DNA of 64,000 nt from Streptomyces verrucosisporus (GTDB taxonomy: Bacteria > Actinomycetota > Actinomycetes > Streptomycetales > Streptomycetaceae). Where the stretch lies: contig NZ_JADEYH010000004.1 of NCBI RefSeq assembly GCF_017114865.1, forward strand, positions 1 to 64,000, given 5' to 3'. Below, piece by piece: positions 38,851-46,746 of this stretch. Both the position numbers and the translations under genes were made by a program. The first letter of the stretch is position 1; the number at the start of each line of letters is the position of its first letter. The notes beneath the pieces were generated by a model. The model made no database searches, was not told the DNA's origin, and saw only the letters and a program-made list of their open reading frames with translations.

Positions 38851-39504
38851 ATGCGCTTCCACGACCGCACGCAGGCGGGCCGGATGCTCGCCGAGCCGCT
38901 GCGGGACCTCCAGCGCGCCGGGGAGATCGGCGACCCGCTGGTACTGGCCCTCCCCCGGGGCGGCGTACCCGTCGGCGAGGAGGTCGCCCGCGCGCTGCAC
39001 GCGCCGCTGGACGTACTGGTCGCCCGCAAGATCGGCGCGCCGTTCAACCCGGAGTTCGGCATCGGGGCCATAGCGGGCGAGGGACCGCCGCTGTTCGACG
39101 AGCGGTCCCTGCGGATGCTCGGCCTGACGGCCGGGGACCTGGCCGGGCAGGTCGAGCGGGAGCGGGCGGAGCTGCGCCGCCGCGAGCGCCTGTACCGCGG
39201 CGGCCGTCCCGCCCTGGAGCTGCGGGGCCGCTCGGTGATCGTCGTCGACGACGGGCTGGCCACCGGCGTCACCGCGCGCGCCGCGCTGCACGCCGCCCGC
39301 GTCATGGAGCCGGAGGCGCTGGTCCTGGCCGTCCCGGTCTCCTCCGTGCAGGCGGCCGCGGCGATGGAGCAGGTGGCCGACCTTCTGGTGTGTCTGGAGA
39401 CGCCGCCGTCCTTCCAGGGGGTCGGACAGTGGTACGAGGACTTCCACCAGGTCGGCGACGAGGAGGTGATCGCCGCCCTGAGGGCCTCGGCCGCCGCGCG
39501 CTGA
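38851..39504 (+). CDS. Phosphoribosyltransferase-domain protein
   Basis: A 217-aa type I PRTase with the PRPP loop VIVVDDGLATGVTARA and LPRGGVPVGEEVARAL near the N-terminus. A role in nucleotide salvage is possible. These stand-alone proteins beside hydrolase genes appear in dormancy/stress clusters of actinobacteria, and their substrate base is unknown. AAGGGA precedes ATG 38851. Confidence 0.87.
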   Translation: MRFHDRTQAGRMLAEPLRDLQRAGEIGDPLVLALPRGGVPVGEEVARALHAPLDVLVARKIGAPFNPEFGIGAIAGEGPPLFDERSLRMLGLTAGDLAGQVERERAELRRRERLYRGGRPALELRGRSVIVVDDGLATGVTARAALHAARVMEPEALVLAVPVSSVQAAAAMEQVADLLVCLETPPSFQGVGQWYEDFHQVGDEEVIAALRASAAAR

Positions 39505-39543
39505 GGGCCTCGGCGGCCCGGGGCCGCAGGCTTGGGGCCGCGT

Positions 39544-40716
39544 TCAGCGACTGGCGGCCAGCACTGCCGCGAGGCCTTCCCGCAGGTCCTCGGCGAAATA
39601 CCCGGGAACCTCCAGCGACGGGAAGTGCCCCCCTCTTTCGGGCGTCCGCCACCGGACGATCCGCCGGTACCGCTCCTGCGCCCAGGGACGCGGACACTTC
39701 TCGACGTCACGGGGGTACATGGTGATCGCCGACGGGACGTCGACCCGGAGTCCGGGGTCGAGCGAGTTGTGGCTCTCGTAGTAGATGCGGGCCGCCGACG
39801 CGCCGGTCCGTGTCAGCCAGTAGAGGGTGACGTCGTCGAGAACGCGGTCCCTGGAGATCGTCTCGAACGGGCTGTCCTCGGTGTCCGACCACTCGGCGAA
39901 CTTGTCGAGGATCCAGGCGAGGAGCCCGACCGGCGAGTCCACGAGCGAGTAGCCGATGGTCTGCGGCCGGGTCGCCTGCTGTTTGGCGTATGCCGCACGG
40001 TGGCGCCAGAAGTCGCGGGTTTCCTCGGTCCACCCGCGCTCGGCCGGCGTCAGCCCGTCCGTCGTCAGCCCGGGCGGCGCCTCCGCGAACGTCGTGTGGA
40101 TGCCCAGGACGTGCGCCGGGAACCTGCCGCCGAGAACCGTGGTGATATTGCCTCCCCAGTCTCCGCCGTGGGCCAGGAACCCGCCGTAGCCGAGCCTTCC
40201 CATCAGCTCCACCCATGCGGCCGCGATCCTCTCGGTTCCCCACCCGGTGGCGGTCGGCTTGTCGCTGTAACCGAAGCCCGGCAGCGACGGGACCACGACG
40301 TGGAAGGCCGGCGCGTCCGCGTCCTCCGGGTCCGCCAGTTCGTCCACCACGTCGACGAACCGGACAACGCTGTCCGGCCAGCCGTGCGTCAGGACCACAG
40401 GGGTGGCGTCCGCACGCGTGGACCGGCGGTGCAGGAAGTGGATTCCCAGACCGTCGACGACCGTGCGGAACTGGCCGATGCGGTTGAGGCGCTCCTCGAA
40501 CGGCCGCCAGTCGTACCCGGTGCGCCAGTAGTCCACGACATCGACGAGGTCGGCGAGGGGAACGCCCTGTTCCCATCGGCGGGGACCGGGCGCGGCGCGG
40601 TGGACCGTCTCGGCCTCCGGCAGTCGCGCCGCGGCCAGTCGCGCACGCAGATCGTCGAGGTCGGCGTCGGTCGCGCGGGCTTCGAACACCCGCACGTCGC
40701 GGGTGGGGCGGGGCAT
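39544..40716 (-). CDS. Epoxide hydrolase (EHN family)
   Basis: A 390-aa alpha/beta hydrolase with the N-terminal EHN domain, oxyanion motif HGWP at 111-114, nucleophile Asp186 in HGGDWGG, and the late catalytic His in ERGGHFPSLE. Substrate would be an epoxide from fatty-acid or xenobiotic metabolism. ATG 40716 is preceded by AGGAGG. It is divergent from the CGNR gene across a nested inverted repeat, so that protein may regulate it. Confidence 0.9.
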   Translation of the reverse strand: MPRPTRDVRVFEARATDADLDDLRARLAAARLPEAETVHRAAPGPRRWEQGVPLADLVDVVDYWRTGYDWRPFEERLNRIGQFRTVVDGLGIHFLHRRSTRADATPVVLTHGWPDSVVRFVDVVDELADPEDADAPAFHVVVPSLPGFGYSDKPTATGWGTERIAAAWVELMGRLGYGGFLAHGGDWGGNITTVLGGRFPAHVLGIHTTFAEAPPGLTTDGLTPAERGWTEETRDFWRHRAAYAKQQATRPQTIGYSLVDSPVGLLAWILDKFAEWSDTEDSPFETISRDRVLDDVTLYWLTRTGASAARIYYESHNSLDPGLRVDVPSAITMYPRDVEKCPRPWAQERYRRIVRWRTPERGGHFPSLEVPGYFAEDLREGLAAVLAASR

Positions 40717-40767
40717 GGGACCTCCTGGCCGTCGCAGGACCGGCCACGAATCATCGCGAACCGTCTA

Positions 40768-40808
40768 AGCCGGTTCTAACACGCCGTCATCTCGGCGTGC
40801 AACCGGCT
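40768..40808. promoter_or_regulatory. Nested inverted repeats between the epoxide hydrolase and CGNR genes
   Basis: Outer arms AGCCGGTT (40768-40775) and AACCGGCT (40801-40808) enclose inner arms CACGCCG (40780-40786) and CGGCGTG (40793-40799). The two outer 11-base half-sites (CTAAGCCGGTT and CTTAGCCGGTT, opposite strands) differ by one base. It sits between the divergent genes and covers their likely promoters. Confidence 0.6.
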
Positions 40809-40819
40809 AAGGTGGTTCC

Positions 40820-41395
40820 ATGCGCGCTGGGTTCCCCGACTTCCGCCTCGGCAACGTGCTGGCGACCAGCTTCACGGCGACCCTGACGGAGCGTCGCGGA
40901 AACGCCGTGGAGCGCATCCCCACGCCGCACCGGCTCCTCGACTGGCTGGCGGTGAACGGCCTCGCCGCGGACTCCTGCACCACCGCCCAGTTCGACCTCG
41001 CCCGGGAGTTGAGGGAGTCGATTCACGCCGCCGCGACAGCGGCCGCGCTCCACGACGCCCTCCCCGCATCCGCCGTCGAAGTCATCAACGACCGCAGCGC
41101 GGAGGGCCGGGCCGCCGCGATCCTGACGCCCGAGGGCGAGCGGCGGTGGCGGCTCGGCCCGGGCCCCCAGATGGAGGACGCCCTCGGCGTGATCGCCGCC
41201 GACGCGATCGACATCATCGCGGGCGAGCGGGACGGAAGGCTGGCCCTATGCGCGTCACCGACCTGCCGGGCGGCCTTCTTCGACACCAGCCGGAGCCGCA
41301 CCCGCAGATGGTGCGACATGAACACGTGCGGGAACCGCCAGAAGAAAGCACGCTTCAACGCCGGCCGGCGCGAGCGCTCCGGATCGGCGGAGTGA
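40820..41395 (+). CDS. ABATE/CGNR zinc-finger protein
   Basis: A 191-aa protein with an N-terminal ABATE (alanine-rich) domain and a C-terminal CGNR zinc finger (LCASPTCRAAFFDTSRSRTRRWCDMNTCGNRQKKARF). Such proteins are proposed transcriptional regulators of stress or detoxification genes. Its divergent neighbour is an epoxide hydrolase, a likely target. ATG 40820 follows AAGGTGG. A second, broken CGNR segment follows immediately. Confidence 0.88.
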   Translation: MRAGFPDFRLGNVLATSFTATLTERRGNAVERIPTPHRLLDWLAVNGLAADSCTTAQFDLARELRESIHAAATAAALHDALPASAVEVINDRSAEGRAAAILTPEGERRWRLGPGPQMEDALGVIAADAIDIIAGERDGRLALCASPTCRAAFFDTSRSRTRRWCDMNTCGNRQKKARFNAGRRERSGSAE

Positions 41396-41453
41396 CCGCC
41401 CCGCTCGGCGCGCCCGGGCGAGCCCCGCTCCTGCGGCGCGTCCGTCGCGCCGG

Positions 41454-41690
41454 GTGCGCCCCGACACCACCGCCGGTGTCACCGGAGCGCTCGGCCGCTG
41501 CCTCGCCATCGCCGGGCACGCGGCCTTCGACGGCACCTGGCGCCGGCTGAAGGTCTGCCCTTCCGAGGACTGCCAGTGGGCGTTCCACGATCATTCCAAG
41601 AACCGCTCCGGCACCTGGTGCCAGATGGCGGAATGCGGCAACCGGGCCAAGGTCAACGCCTACCGCGCCCGCCGCAGAGCGGGGCGACCC
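41454..41690 (+). pseudogene. Remnant of a second CGNR zinc-finger gene
   Basis: In a frame different from the complete gene upstream, the sequence codes a good CGNR domain (LAIAGHAAFDGTWRRLKVCPSED, 'AFHDHSKNRSGTWC', MAECGNRAKVNAYRARRR). Before 41454 the reading is Pro/Arg-rich nonsense without an ABATE domain. The 3' part runs into the convergent hmp gene without a natural stop. I infer a gene truncated at both ends. A GTG at 41454 could in principle still make a short zinc-finger protein. Confidence 0.6.
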
Positions 41691-41709
41691 CGCCGCGCGC
41701 CCCGGGGGC

Positions 41710-42900
41710 TCAGCCGGCGTCGAGGCCGAGGTCGGGTCCGAAGGACTCGTAGTGGATACGGGAGGCGGGGACGCCGCGCTCCAGCAGCTGGGTGCGCACC
41801 GAGCGCATGAACGGCACCGGCCCGCACAGGTAGGCGCGGACGTCCTCCGGGATCTCGACGCCGGACAGGTCCACCAGTCCGGTGCGCTCGGCCGGCCACC
41901 GGCCCTCGGGGTGCTCGTACCAGACGTGGAGGGCGGCGTCGGGCAGCTTGGCGGTCAGCAGCCGCGTCTGCTCGCGGAAGGCGTGGGAGGACTCGGTGCG
42001 GTCGCCGTGCACCACGGTGGTGCGGCGCGGGGAGCCGGTGGCGGCCAGATGGGCCAGCATGCTGACCATCGGGGTGCAGCCGATGCCCGCCGAGGCGAGC
42101 AGGAGCGGGCCGTCGCCGTCGTCCAGCGCCACGTCGCCGAAGGGCGCGCCGACGGTGAGCACATCGCCCTCGCGGACGTTCTCGTGCAGCCAGTTGGAGA
42201 CCTCGCCGGCCGGGTCGCCGCCGACGCGCTTGACCGATATCCAGCGGTCGTCACCGTCGGGGGCGCAGGAGAGGCTGTACTGGCGGATCTGCCGCGCCCC
42301 GTCGGGCAGGGCGACCTGGACGGAGACGTACTGCCCCGGCCGGAAGGGCGGCACGGGGCCGTCGTCGGCCGGCCGGAGCATGAAGGTCGCCACCTCGGCG
42401 GTCTCCTCCATGCGGCCGACCACCTTCCAGGGCCGCCACACGTCCCCGTCACCGACGCCGCTCGCGGCGTACAGCCGCGCCTCCACGGCGATCAGGGCCC
42501 CGGCCATCAGCCAGTACACCTCGTCCCACGCCTCGGCCACCTCGGGGGTGACCGCCTCGCCCAGGACCTCGGCGATGGCGTCGAACAGATGGCGGTGGAC
42601 GATCGTGTACTGGTCGGCGGTGATGCCCAGGGCCGCGTGCTTGTGGGCGATGCGGGCCAGCATCGCGTCGGGGCGCCGGCCGGGGTGCTCCAGCAGCATG
42701 GTGGCGAAGACGGCGATGGAGCCGGCCAGTGCGCGGCTCTGGGTGCCGTTGGCCTGGTTGCCCCGGTTGAAAAGGTCGCGCAGCAGCTCGGGGTGGGCGG
42801 CGAACATCCCGCGGTAGAAGACCGGGGTGATGTCGCCGATGGCGGCTCCGATGGCCGGCAGGGTGGCGCGTACGACGGCGGTGGACTTCTCGGACAGCAT
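41710..42900 (-). CDS. hmp: Flavohaemoglobin / nitric oxide dioxygenase
   Basis: A 396-aa cytosolic protein that oxidises NO to nitrate with O2, haem, FAD and NAD(P)H. The globin domain (residues 1-140) has the CD-region FNRGNQANGTQSRALAGS and the proximal His region IAHKHAALGI. The FAD domain has RQYSLS and GEVSNWLH; the NAD domain has ASAGIGCTPMVSML and YLCGPVPFM. AAGGAG precedes ATG 42900. An NsrR box lies just upstream. Confidence 0.94.
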   Translation of the reverse strand: MLSEKSTAVVRATLPAIGAAIGDITPVFYRGMFAAHPELLRDLFNRGNQANGTQSRALAGSIAVFATMLLEHPGRRPDAMLARIAHKHAALGITADQYTIVHRHLFDAIAEVLGEAVTPEVAEAWDEVYWLMAGALIAVEARLYAASGVGDGDVWRPWKVVGRMEETAEVATFMLRPADDGPVPPFRPGQYVSVQVALPDGARQIRQYSLSCAPDGDDRWISVKRVGGDPAGEVSNWLHENVREGDVLTVGAPFGDVALDDGDGPLLLASAGIGCTPMVSMLAHLAATGSPRRTTVVHGDRTESSHAFREQTRLLTAKLPDAALHVWYEHPEGRWPAERTGLVDLSGVEIPEDVRAYLCGPVPFMRSVRTQLLERGVPASRIHYESFGPDLGLDAG

Positions 42901-42912
42901 CACTGTCTCCTT

Positions 42913-42935
42913 AATTCGCATTCGAGATGCGAGTT
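42913..42935. promoter_or_regulatory. NsrR box upstream of hmp
   Basis: AATTCGCAT (42913-42921), TCGAG, ATGCGAGTT (42927-42935): a 23-bp imperfect palindrome of the Streptomyces NsrR type, immediately upstream of the hmp ribosome-binding site. It matches the box at 43477-43499 in both half-sites. Confidence 0.75.
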
Positions 42936-43009
42936 TCAGGGCGCGCGGAACCACTCCACGGCACCTCGTTCGGTTCGCGGCCGGGTCGGATACGGGTCGG
43001 GCCGGGCGG

Positions 43010-43462
43010 CTACGTGGGGGACGGCGGGCCGGCGAGCAGGCGGAGCACCACGGGCCCCGACGCCCCTCCCACCAGGTCCCGCACCGTCAGCGGGTCGAGC
43101 GTCGCGTAAAAGGCCTCCTGGGCCTCGTACAGTGCGGACCGCAGGCGGCACGCGCCGCGCAGCGGGCACGGCGCGGACGGATCCTCGCAGCCCACCACGT
43201 CACCGGCACCCTCCAGTCGCCGGACGAGCCGGCCCACGGAGGCCTCCCGGCCGGCGGCGGTCAGCTCCAGTCCGCCGCCCCTGCCCCGCCGGGCCTCCAG
43301 CACCCCCATGTGCTGGAGACGGCTCACCACCTTGGACACGTGCGTGTAAGGCGCGGCCACCGACTCGGCGACCTCCCGGGAGGTGGGGACCTCGCCCTCG
43401 TCCATCACCGCCAGGCGCATCACCACGCGCAGGGCCAGATCGGTGAACTTCGTCAGCCGCAT
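43010..43462 (-). CDS. nsrR: NsrR, nitric-oxide-sensing Rrf2-family repressor
   Basis: A 150-aa Rrf2 protein (MRLTKFTDLALRVVMRLAV, 'SVAAPYTHVSKVVSRLQHMG') with three cluster Cys, C92, C99 and C105 (GCEDPSAPCPLRGAC), which hold an NO-sensitive iron-sulfur cluster. It represses hmp and itself. The ATG 43462 has no ribosome-binding site; TATCTT lies six bases before it, so translation is probably leaderless. Confidence 0.92.
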   Translation of the reverse strand: MRLTKFTDLALRVVMRLAVMDEGEVPTSREVAESVAAPYTHVSKVVSRLQHMGVLEARRGRGGGLELTAAGREASVGRLVRRLEGAGDVVGCEDPSAPCPLRGACRLRSALYEAQEAFYATLDPLTVRDLVGGASGPVVLRLLAGPPSPT

Positions 43463-43468
43463 GCCATG

Positions 43469-43474
43469 AAGATA
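43469..43474 (-). promoter_or_regulatory. -10 element of nsrR (leaderless)
   Basis: On the minus strand TATCTT occupies 43474-43469, six bases before the nsrR ATG and just downstream of the NsrR box. Confidence 0.5.
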
Positions 43475-44689
43475 TCAATGCGCATCAGTGATGCGAATTT
43501 GGGGGTCGTGTGAAGGTCCGGTCCGGGCCACACGGAGCCGTACGGGCGCCGGACCGTCCCAGGGCCGCGGCAGCGGTCCGCCCAGGCCAGGTGTGATGGA
43601 CCCCAGCACCCGGGCGTGGCGCGCGCCGGTGCAGGCCGGGACGGTGCCGGGCAGACCGAGGGCCGTGAGGAAGCCCAGCAGCGCGAAGGCATACGCCTCC
43701 TTGGCGCCGGAGGGCAGACCGAGCCCGTCGGACACGCGAACCGGGATCCCGTCCAGGGCGCGGGCGAGCCGGGCCAGCAGTGCGGGGTTGCGGGTGCCGC
43801 CGCCCGAGGCGATCACCTCGGTGCCGCCGGCCGCCCGTACGGCGTCGGCGACGGTGCGGGCCGTCAGCTCGGTGAGGGTGGCCAGCACGTCCTCGGCCGG
43901 AAGATGCCCGAAGCCGGCCAGGACGGTGCGCAGATAGGCCGCGTTGAACAGCTCCCGGCCGGTGGTCTTCGGCGCGGGCCGGGCGTAGTACGGCTCGGCC
44001 AGCAGTCCGTCCAGCAGTGGCCGGCAGACGGCGCCCGCGGCGGCCAGCGCGCCGTCCGTGTCGTGGTCGGCGCGCCCCCCGGTCAGCTCCCGCACGGCCG
44101 TGTCGAGCAGCACGTTGGCGGGCCCGGTGTCGTACGCCAGCGGGCCTCGCGCCCCATGCGCCACCGTGATGTTGGCGATGCCGCCCAGGTTGAGGGCGAC
44201 GGGCGTCCCCGGCCGACCGCGCAGCCACATCACGTCCAGGGCGCTCACCAGCGGCGCGCCCTGCCCTCCGGCGGCCACGTCTCGCGGGCGCAGGTCGGAG
44301 ACGACCGTGCGGCCGGTGCGCTCGGCGATCCAGGCGGGCCGGCCGAGCTGGAGGGTGCCGCGCACCCGGCCGTCCTCCGTCCAGTGGTAGACGGTCTGCC
44401 CGTGGGAGACGACCAACTCCGCTGCCTCAAAGCACAGTTCGCGATCGGCACGGTCGGCCGCCACCGCGAGGGCCTGCCCGAGGAGGGTGTCGAGCCGGCA
44501 GACCGCCGCCATGGTGGTGGACGACGGCGGGAGCGCCGCGAGCAGTTCGCGGCGCAGACCGCCGGGGAAGGCGCATTCGAGGTCGCCCAGCGGGGTCAGG
44601 ACGACCTCGTCGCCCTCGATCTCCAGGTCGGCCGCCGCCGCGTCGATCGCGTCGCAGGACGTCCCCGACATCAGCCCGATCACCCTCAT
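43475..44689 (-). CDS. anmK: Anhydro-N-acetylmuramic acid kinase
   Basis: A 404-aa sugar kinase that turns anhydroMurNAc from peptidoglycan recycling into MurNAc-6-phosphate. The N-terminal GLMSGTSCDAIDAAA, central GQTVYHW, 'LNLGGIANITV', 'DTGPANVLLD' and 'IASGGGTRNPALL' are all characteristic. The C-terminus carries an extra Pro/Arg-rich tail of about 35 residues that overlaps the nsrR operator DNA. ATG 44689 begins MRVIGLMSGTS. The transporter gene ends 75 bases upstream, possibly in one transcript. Confidence 0.93.
   Translation of the reverse strand: MRVIGLMSGTSCDAIDAAAADLEIEGDEVVLTPLGDLECAFPGGLRRELLAALPPSSTTMAAVCRLDTLLGQALAVAADRADRELCFEAAELVVSHGQTVYHWTEDGRVRGTLQLGRPAWIAERTGRTVVSDLRPRDVAAGGQGAPLVSALDVMWLRGRPGTPVALNLGGIANITVAHGARGPLAYDTGPANVLLDTAVRELTGGRADHDTDGALAAAGAVCRPLLDGLLAEPYYARPAPKTTGRELFNAAYLRTVLAGFGHLPAEDVLATLTELTARTVADAVRAAGGTEVIASGGGTRNPALLARLARALDGIPVRVSDGLGLPSGAKEAYAFALLGFLTALGLPGTVPACTGARHARVLGSITPGLGGPLPRPWDGPAPVRLRVARTGPSHDPQIRITDAH
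43477..43499. promoter_or_regulatory. NsrR box in the nsrR promoter, inside the anmK coding end
   Basis: AATGCGCAT (43477-43485), CAGTG, ATGCGAATT (43491-43499). It sits directly upstream of the nsrR -10 and within the last codons of anmK. It implies NsrR autoregulation and constrains anmK's C-terminus. Confidence 0.72.
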
Positions 44690-44764
44690 GCCCGTGCCCT
44701 CCGTATCCTCGTGCCGTCCTCGCCGGTGCGCGCCGTCCGCACCGCACGCGCCGTCCGTGCCCGG

Positions 44765-46099
44765 TCAGTCCCGCAGCGCGCGCCGGTGGTCGTCGCCGCG
44801 CAGCGCGAGCAGCGCCGGCAGGCCCACCGCGCAGACGGCCACCACGTACAGCGCGGGGATGTCGGCGTTGCCGGTGCGCTTGATCAGCTCGGTGATGATG
44901 AGTCCGGCCGAGCCGGAGAACACCGCGTTGGACAGCGAGTACGCCAGCCCCAGCCCCGTGTAGCGGACGGTGGTGGGGAACATCTCGGCGAGCATCGCCG
45001 GACCGGGCCCGGCCAGCAGCCCCACCGCCGCGCCGGCGGCGAACACCGCCGCCGCCCTGGCCGCCGGGGAGGCGTCCGGGTCCTGGAGGAGGTCGAGCAG
45101 GGGGAAGGCGAGGGCGATCAGCGCGACGGTGCCCGCGACCATCACGGCCCGCCGTCCGATCCGGTCACTGAGCGCCCCGGCGGGGAGGATGGCCAGCGCG
45201 AAGCCCGCGTTGGCCACGACCGTGGCCAGCAGCGCCTGCTGGAAGGAGGCCCCCAGGGTGCTCTGGAGGTAGGAGGGCATCACGACGAGGAAGGTGTATC
45301 CGGCCGCGGACCAGCCCATCAGGCGGCCGACCCCCAGCCCGATGGCCCGCCGGGTCGCGGTGGCGGACGGCGGGGAGGCCACGGCGGGGGCGGACTTCGC
45401 GCCGGACGCCCGGCGGAAGGAGGGCGTCTCCTCCAGCCGCAGCCGCAGCCACAGCGCGGCCAGCCCCATCGGCACGGCCAGCAGGAACGGCAGCCGCCAG
45501 CCCCACTCGTGGAGGGCCGCCTCGTCCAGCACCGTGGCCAGCAGGGCGGCCAGGCCGGCGCCGGCGAGCAGGCCGAGCGCCACCGTGAACGACTGCCAGG
45601 CCCCGTACAGCCCGCGCCGGCCGGGCGGCGCGAACTCCGTCATCACCGACACCGCACCGCCGAACTCCCCACCCGCCGACAGCCCCTGGAGGACGCGGGC
45701 GAGGGTGAGCAGCCACGGCGCGGCCGCGCCCACGGTGGCGTACGTCGGCAGCAGGCCGATGGCCGCCGTGGCTGCGGTCATCAGCGAGACCACCAGGATC
45801 AGGGTGGGGCGGCGGCCGATCCGGTCGCCGATCCGGCCGAACAGGGCCGCGCCCACCGGGCGGAAGAAGAAGGCCAGCGCGAAGGAGGCGTAGGTCTTCA
45901 CCAGGGCCTCGACGTCGCTCGCGCCCTCGGGGGTGAAGAACCGCGCGGCGATGATCGTCGCGAAGTACCCGTAGACCCCGAACTCGTACCACTCGATGAA
46001 GTTGCCGACCGATCCCGCCACCAGCGCGCGCCGTGACGCGGGCGGCGCGCCTTTCCCGTTTCCGGCCTCGCCGTCCCTGGCCTCCGCGGTCGCCGTCAT
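44765..46099 (-). CDS. MFS transporter of the metabolite:H+ symporter (MHS) family
   Basis: A 444-aa membrane protein with 12 predicted helices. The N-terminal NFIEWYEFGVYGYFATIIAARFF and the loop-2 motif GRIGDRIGRRPTLI are the ProP/ShiA/KgtP (MHS) hallmarks. The substrate is not known; dicarboxylates, osmolytes or shikimate-like compounds are typical. GGAGG lies close to ATG 46099. It ends 75 bases before anmK on the same strand. Confidence 0.9.
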   Translation of the reverse strand: MTATAEARDGEAGNGKGAPPASRRALVAGSVGNFIEWYEFGVYGYFATIIAARFFTPEGASDVEALVKTYASFALAFFFRPVGAALFGRIGDRIGRRPTLILVVSLMTAATAAIGLLPTYATVGAAAPWLLTLARVLQGLSAGGEFGGAVSVMTEFAPPGRRGLYGAWQSFTVALGLLAGAGLAALLATVLDEAALHEWGWRLPFLLAVPMGLAALWLRLRLEETPSFRRASGAKSAPAVASPPSATATRRAIGLGVGRLMGWSAAGYTFLVVMPSYLQSTLGASFQQALLATVVANAGFALAILPAGALSDRIGRRAVMVAGTVALIALAFPLLDLLQDPDASPAARAAAVFAAGAAVGLLAGPGPAMLAEMFPTTVRYTGLGLAYSLSNAVFSGSAGLIITELIKRTGNADIPALYVVAVCAVGLPALLALRGDDHRRALRD

Positions 46100-46385
46100 C
46101 GTCCCGTCCTCCCGGTCCGTCGGTGCGCGCCCTGCCGGGCCCCGCCGTGGGTGTCACGGCCAGTCATGCCCCGCCGGCGGAGAGGAGATGTCCGGAACCC
46201 GGACCGTATTGTCGGGAGCACGTCACATCGAGCGTGTCACGACGCCCCGGCGCGTCGGCCGGGCGGGTGGTGGCGGTGCGCCGGTCGGAGCCCGGCCGCC
46301 GCGTCGCGGAGGGATCCGCCGGGCGCCCGACGCCATCCTTGCCGCTGACCCACCCAGCGGACGACCGGCGGAAGGGACACATGTC
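46100..46385. other. 286-bp divergent intergenic region
   Basis: It separates the MHS transporter from the zinc-binding small protein. TATTGT at about 46207-46212 could be a -10 for a rightward transcript. I see no gene; short frames present have non-coding codon use. Confidence 0.4.
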
Positions 46386-46622
46386 ATGAGCGTGTGCGAG
46401 GTGTGCGGCAACGACTACGAGATGGCCTTCGAGGTGCACGCGGCGGGCGCCGTCCACGTCTTCGACAGCCTGGAGTGCGCGGCGCACCGGATGGCGCCCA
46501 TCTGCGAGAACTGCCAGTGCCGCATCCTGGGCCACGGCTCGCAGTCGGCGGACGGGCGGTTCTTCTGCTCCGCCCACTGCGCGCGGACGCAGGGGCACGT
46601 GGAACTGGTCGACCACGGCTGA
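46386..46622 (+). CDS. 78-aa Cys-rich zinc-binding protein (prokaryotic metallothionein-like)
   Basis: ATG 46386, with GGAAGGG upstream, codes a protein beginning MSVCEVCGNDYEMAFEVHAA. Cys pairs at CEVC, CENCQC and CSAHC, together with His residues, can bind two metals. I recall close relatives across mycobacteria and streptomycetes, annotated as metallothionein-like or hypothetical. It is presumably a cytosolic metal- or nucleic-acid-binding protein. A hairpin follows. Confidence 0.75.
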   Translation: MSVCEVCGNDYEMAFEVHAAGAVHVFDSLECAAHRMAPICENCQCRILGHGSQSADGRFFCSAHCARTQGHVELVDHG

Positions 46623-46634
46623 GTGGCCCGGCGG

Positions 46635-46661
46635 CCGGCCCGTACCCCGGCGCGGGGCCGG
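46635..46661 (+). terminator. Hairpin after the Cys-rich protein gene
   Basis: CCGGCCC (46635-46641) and GGGCCGG (46655-46661) with a 13-base loop, 12 bases after the stop. Confidence 0.4.
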
Positions 46662-46746
46662 TATGAGACCGTGACGGCGTGAGACATGACGTCGTGACGA
46701 CCGTGCCGCGGACCGTGCCGGGAGCGGCTTGCGGAGGTGGCCGGGC

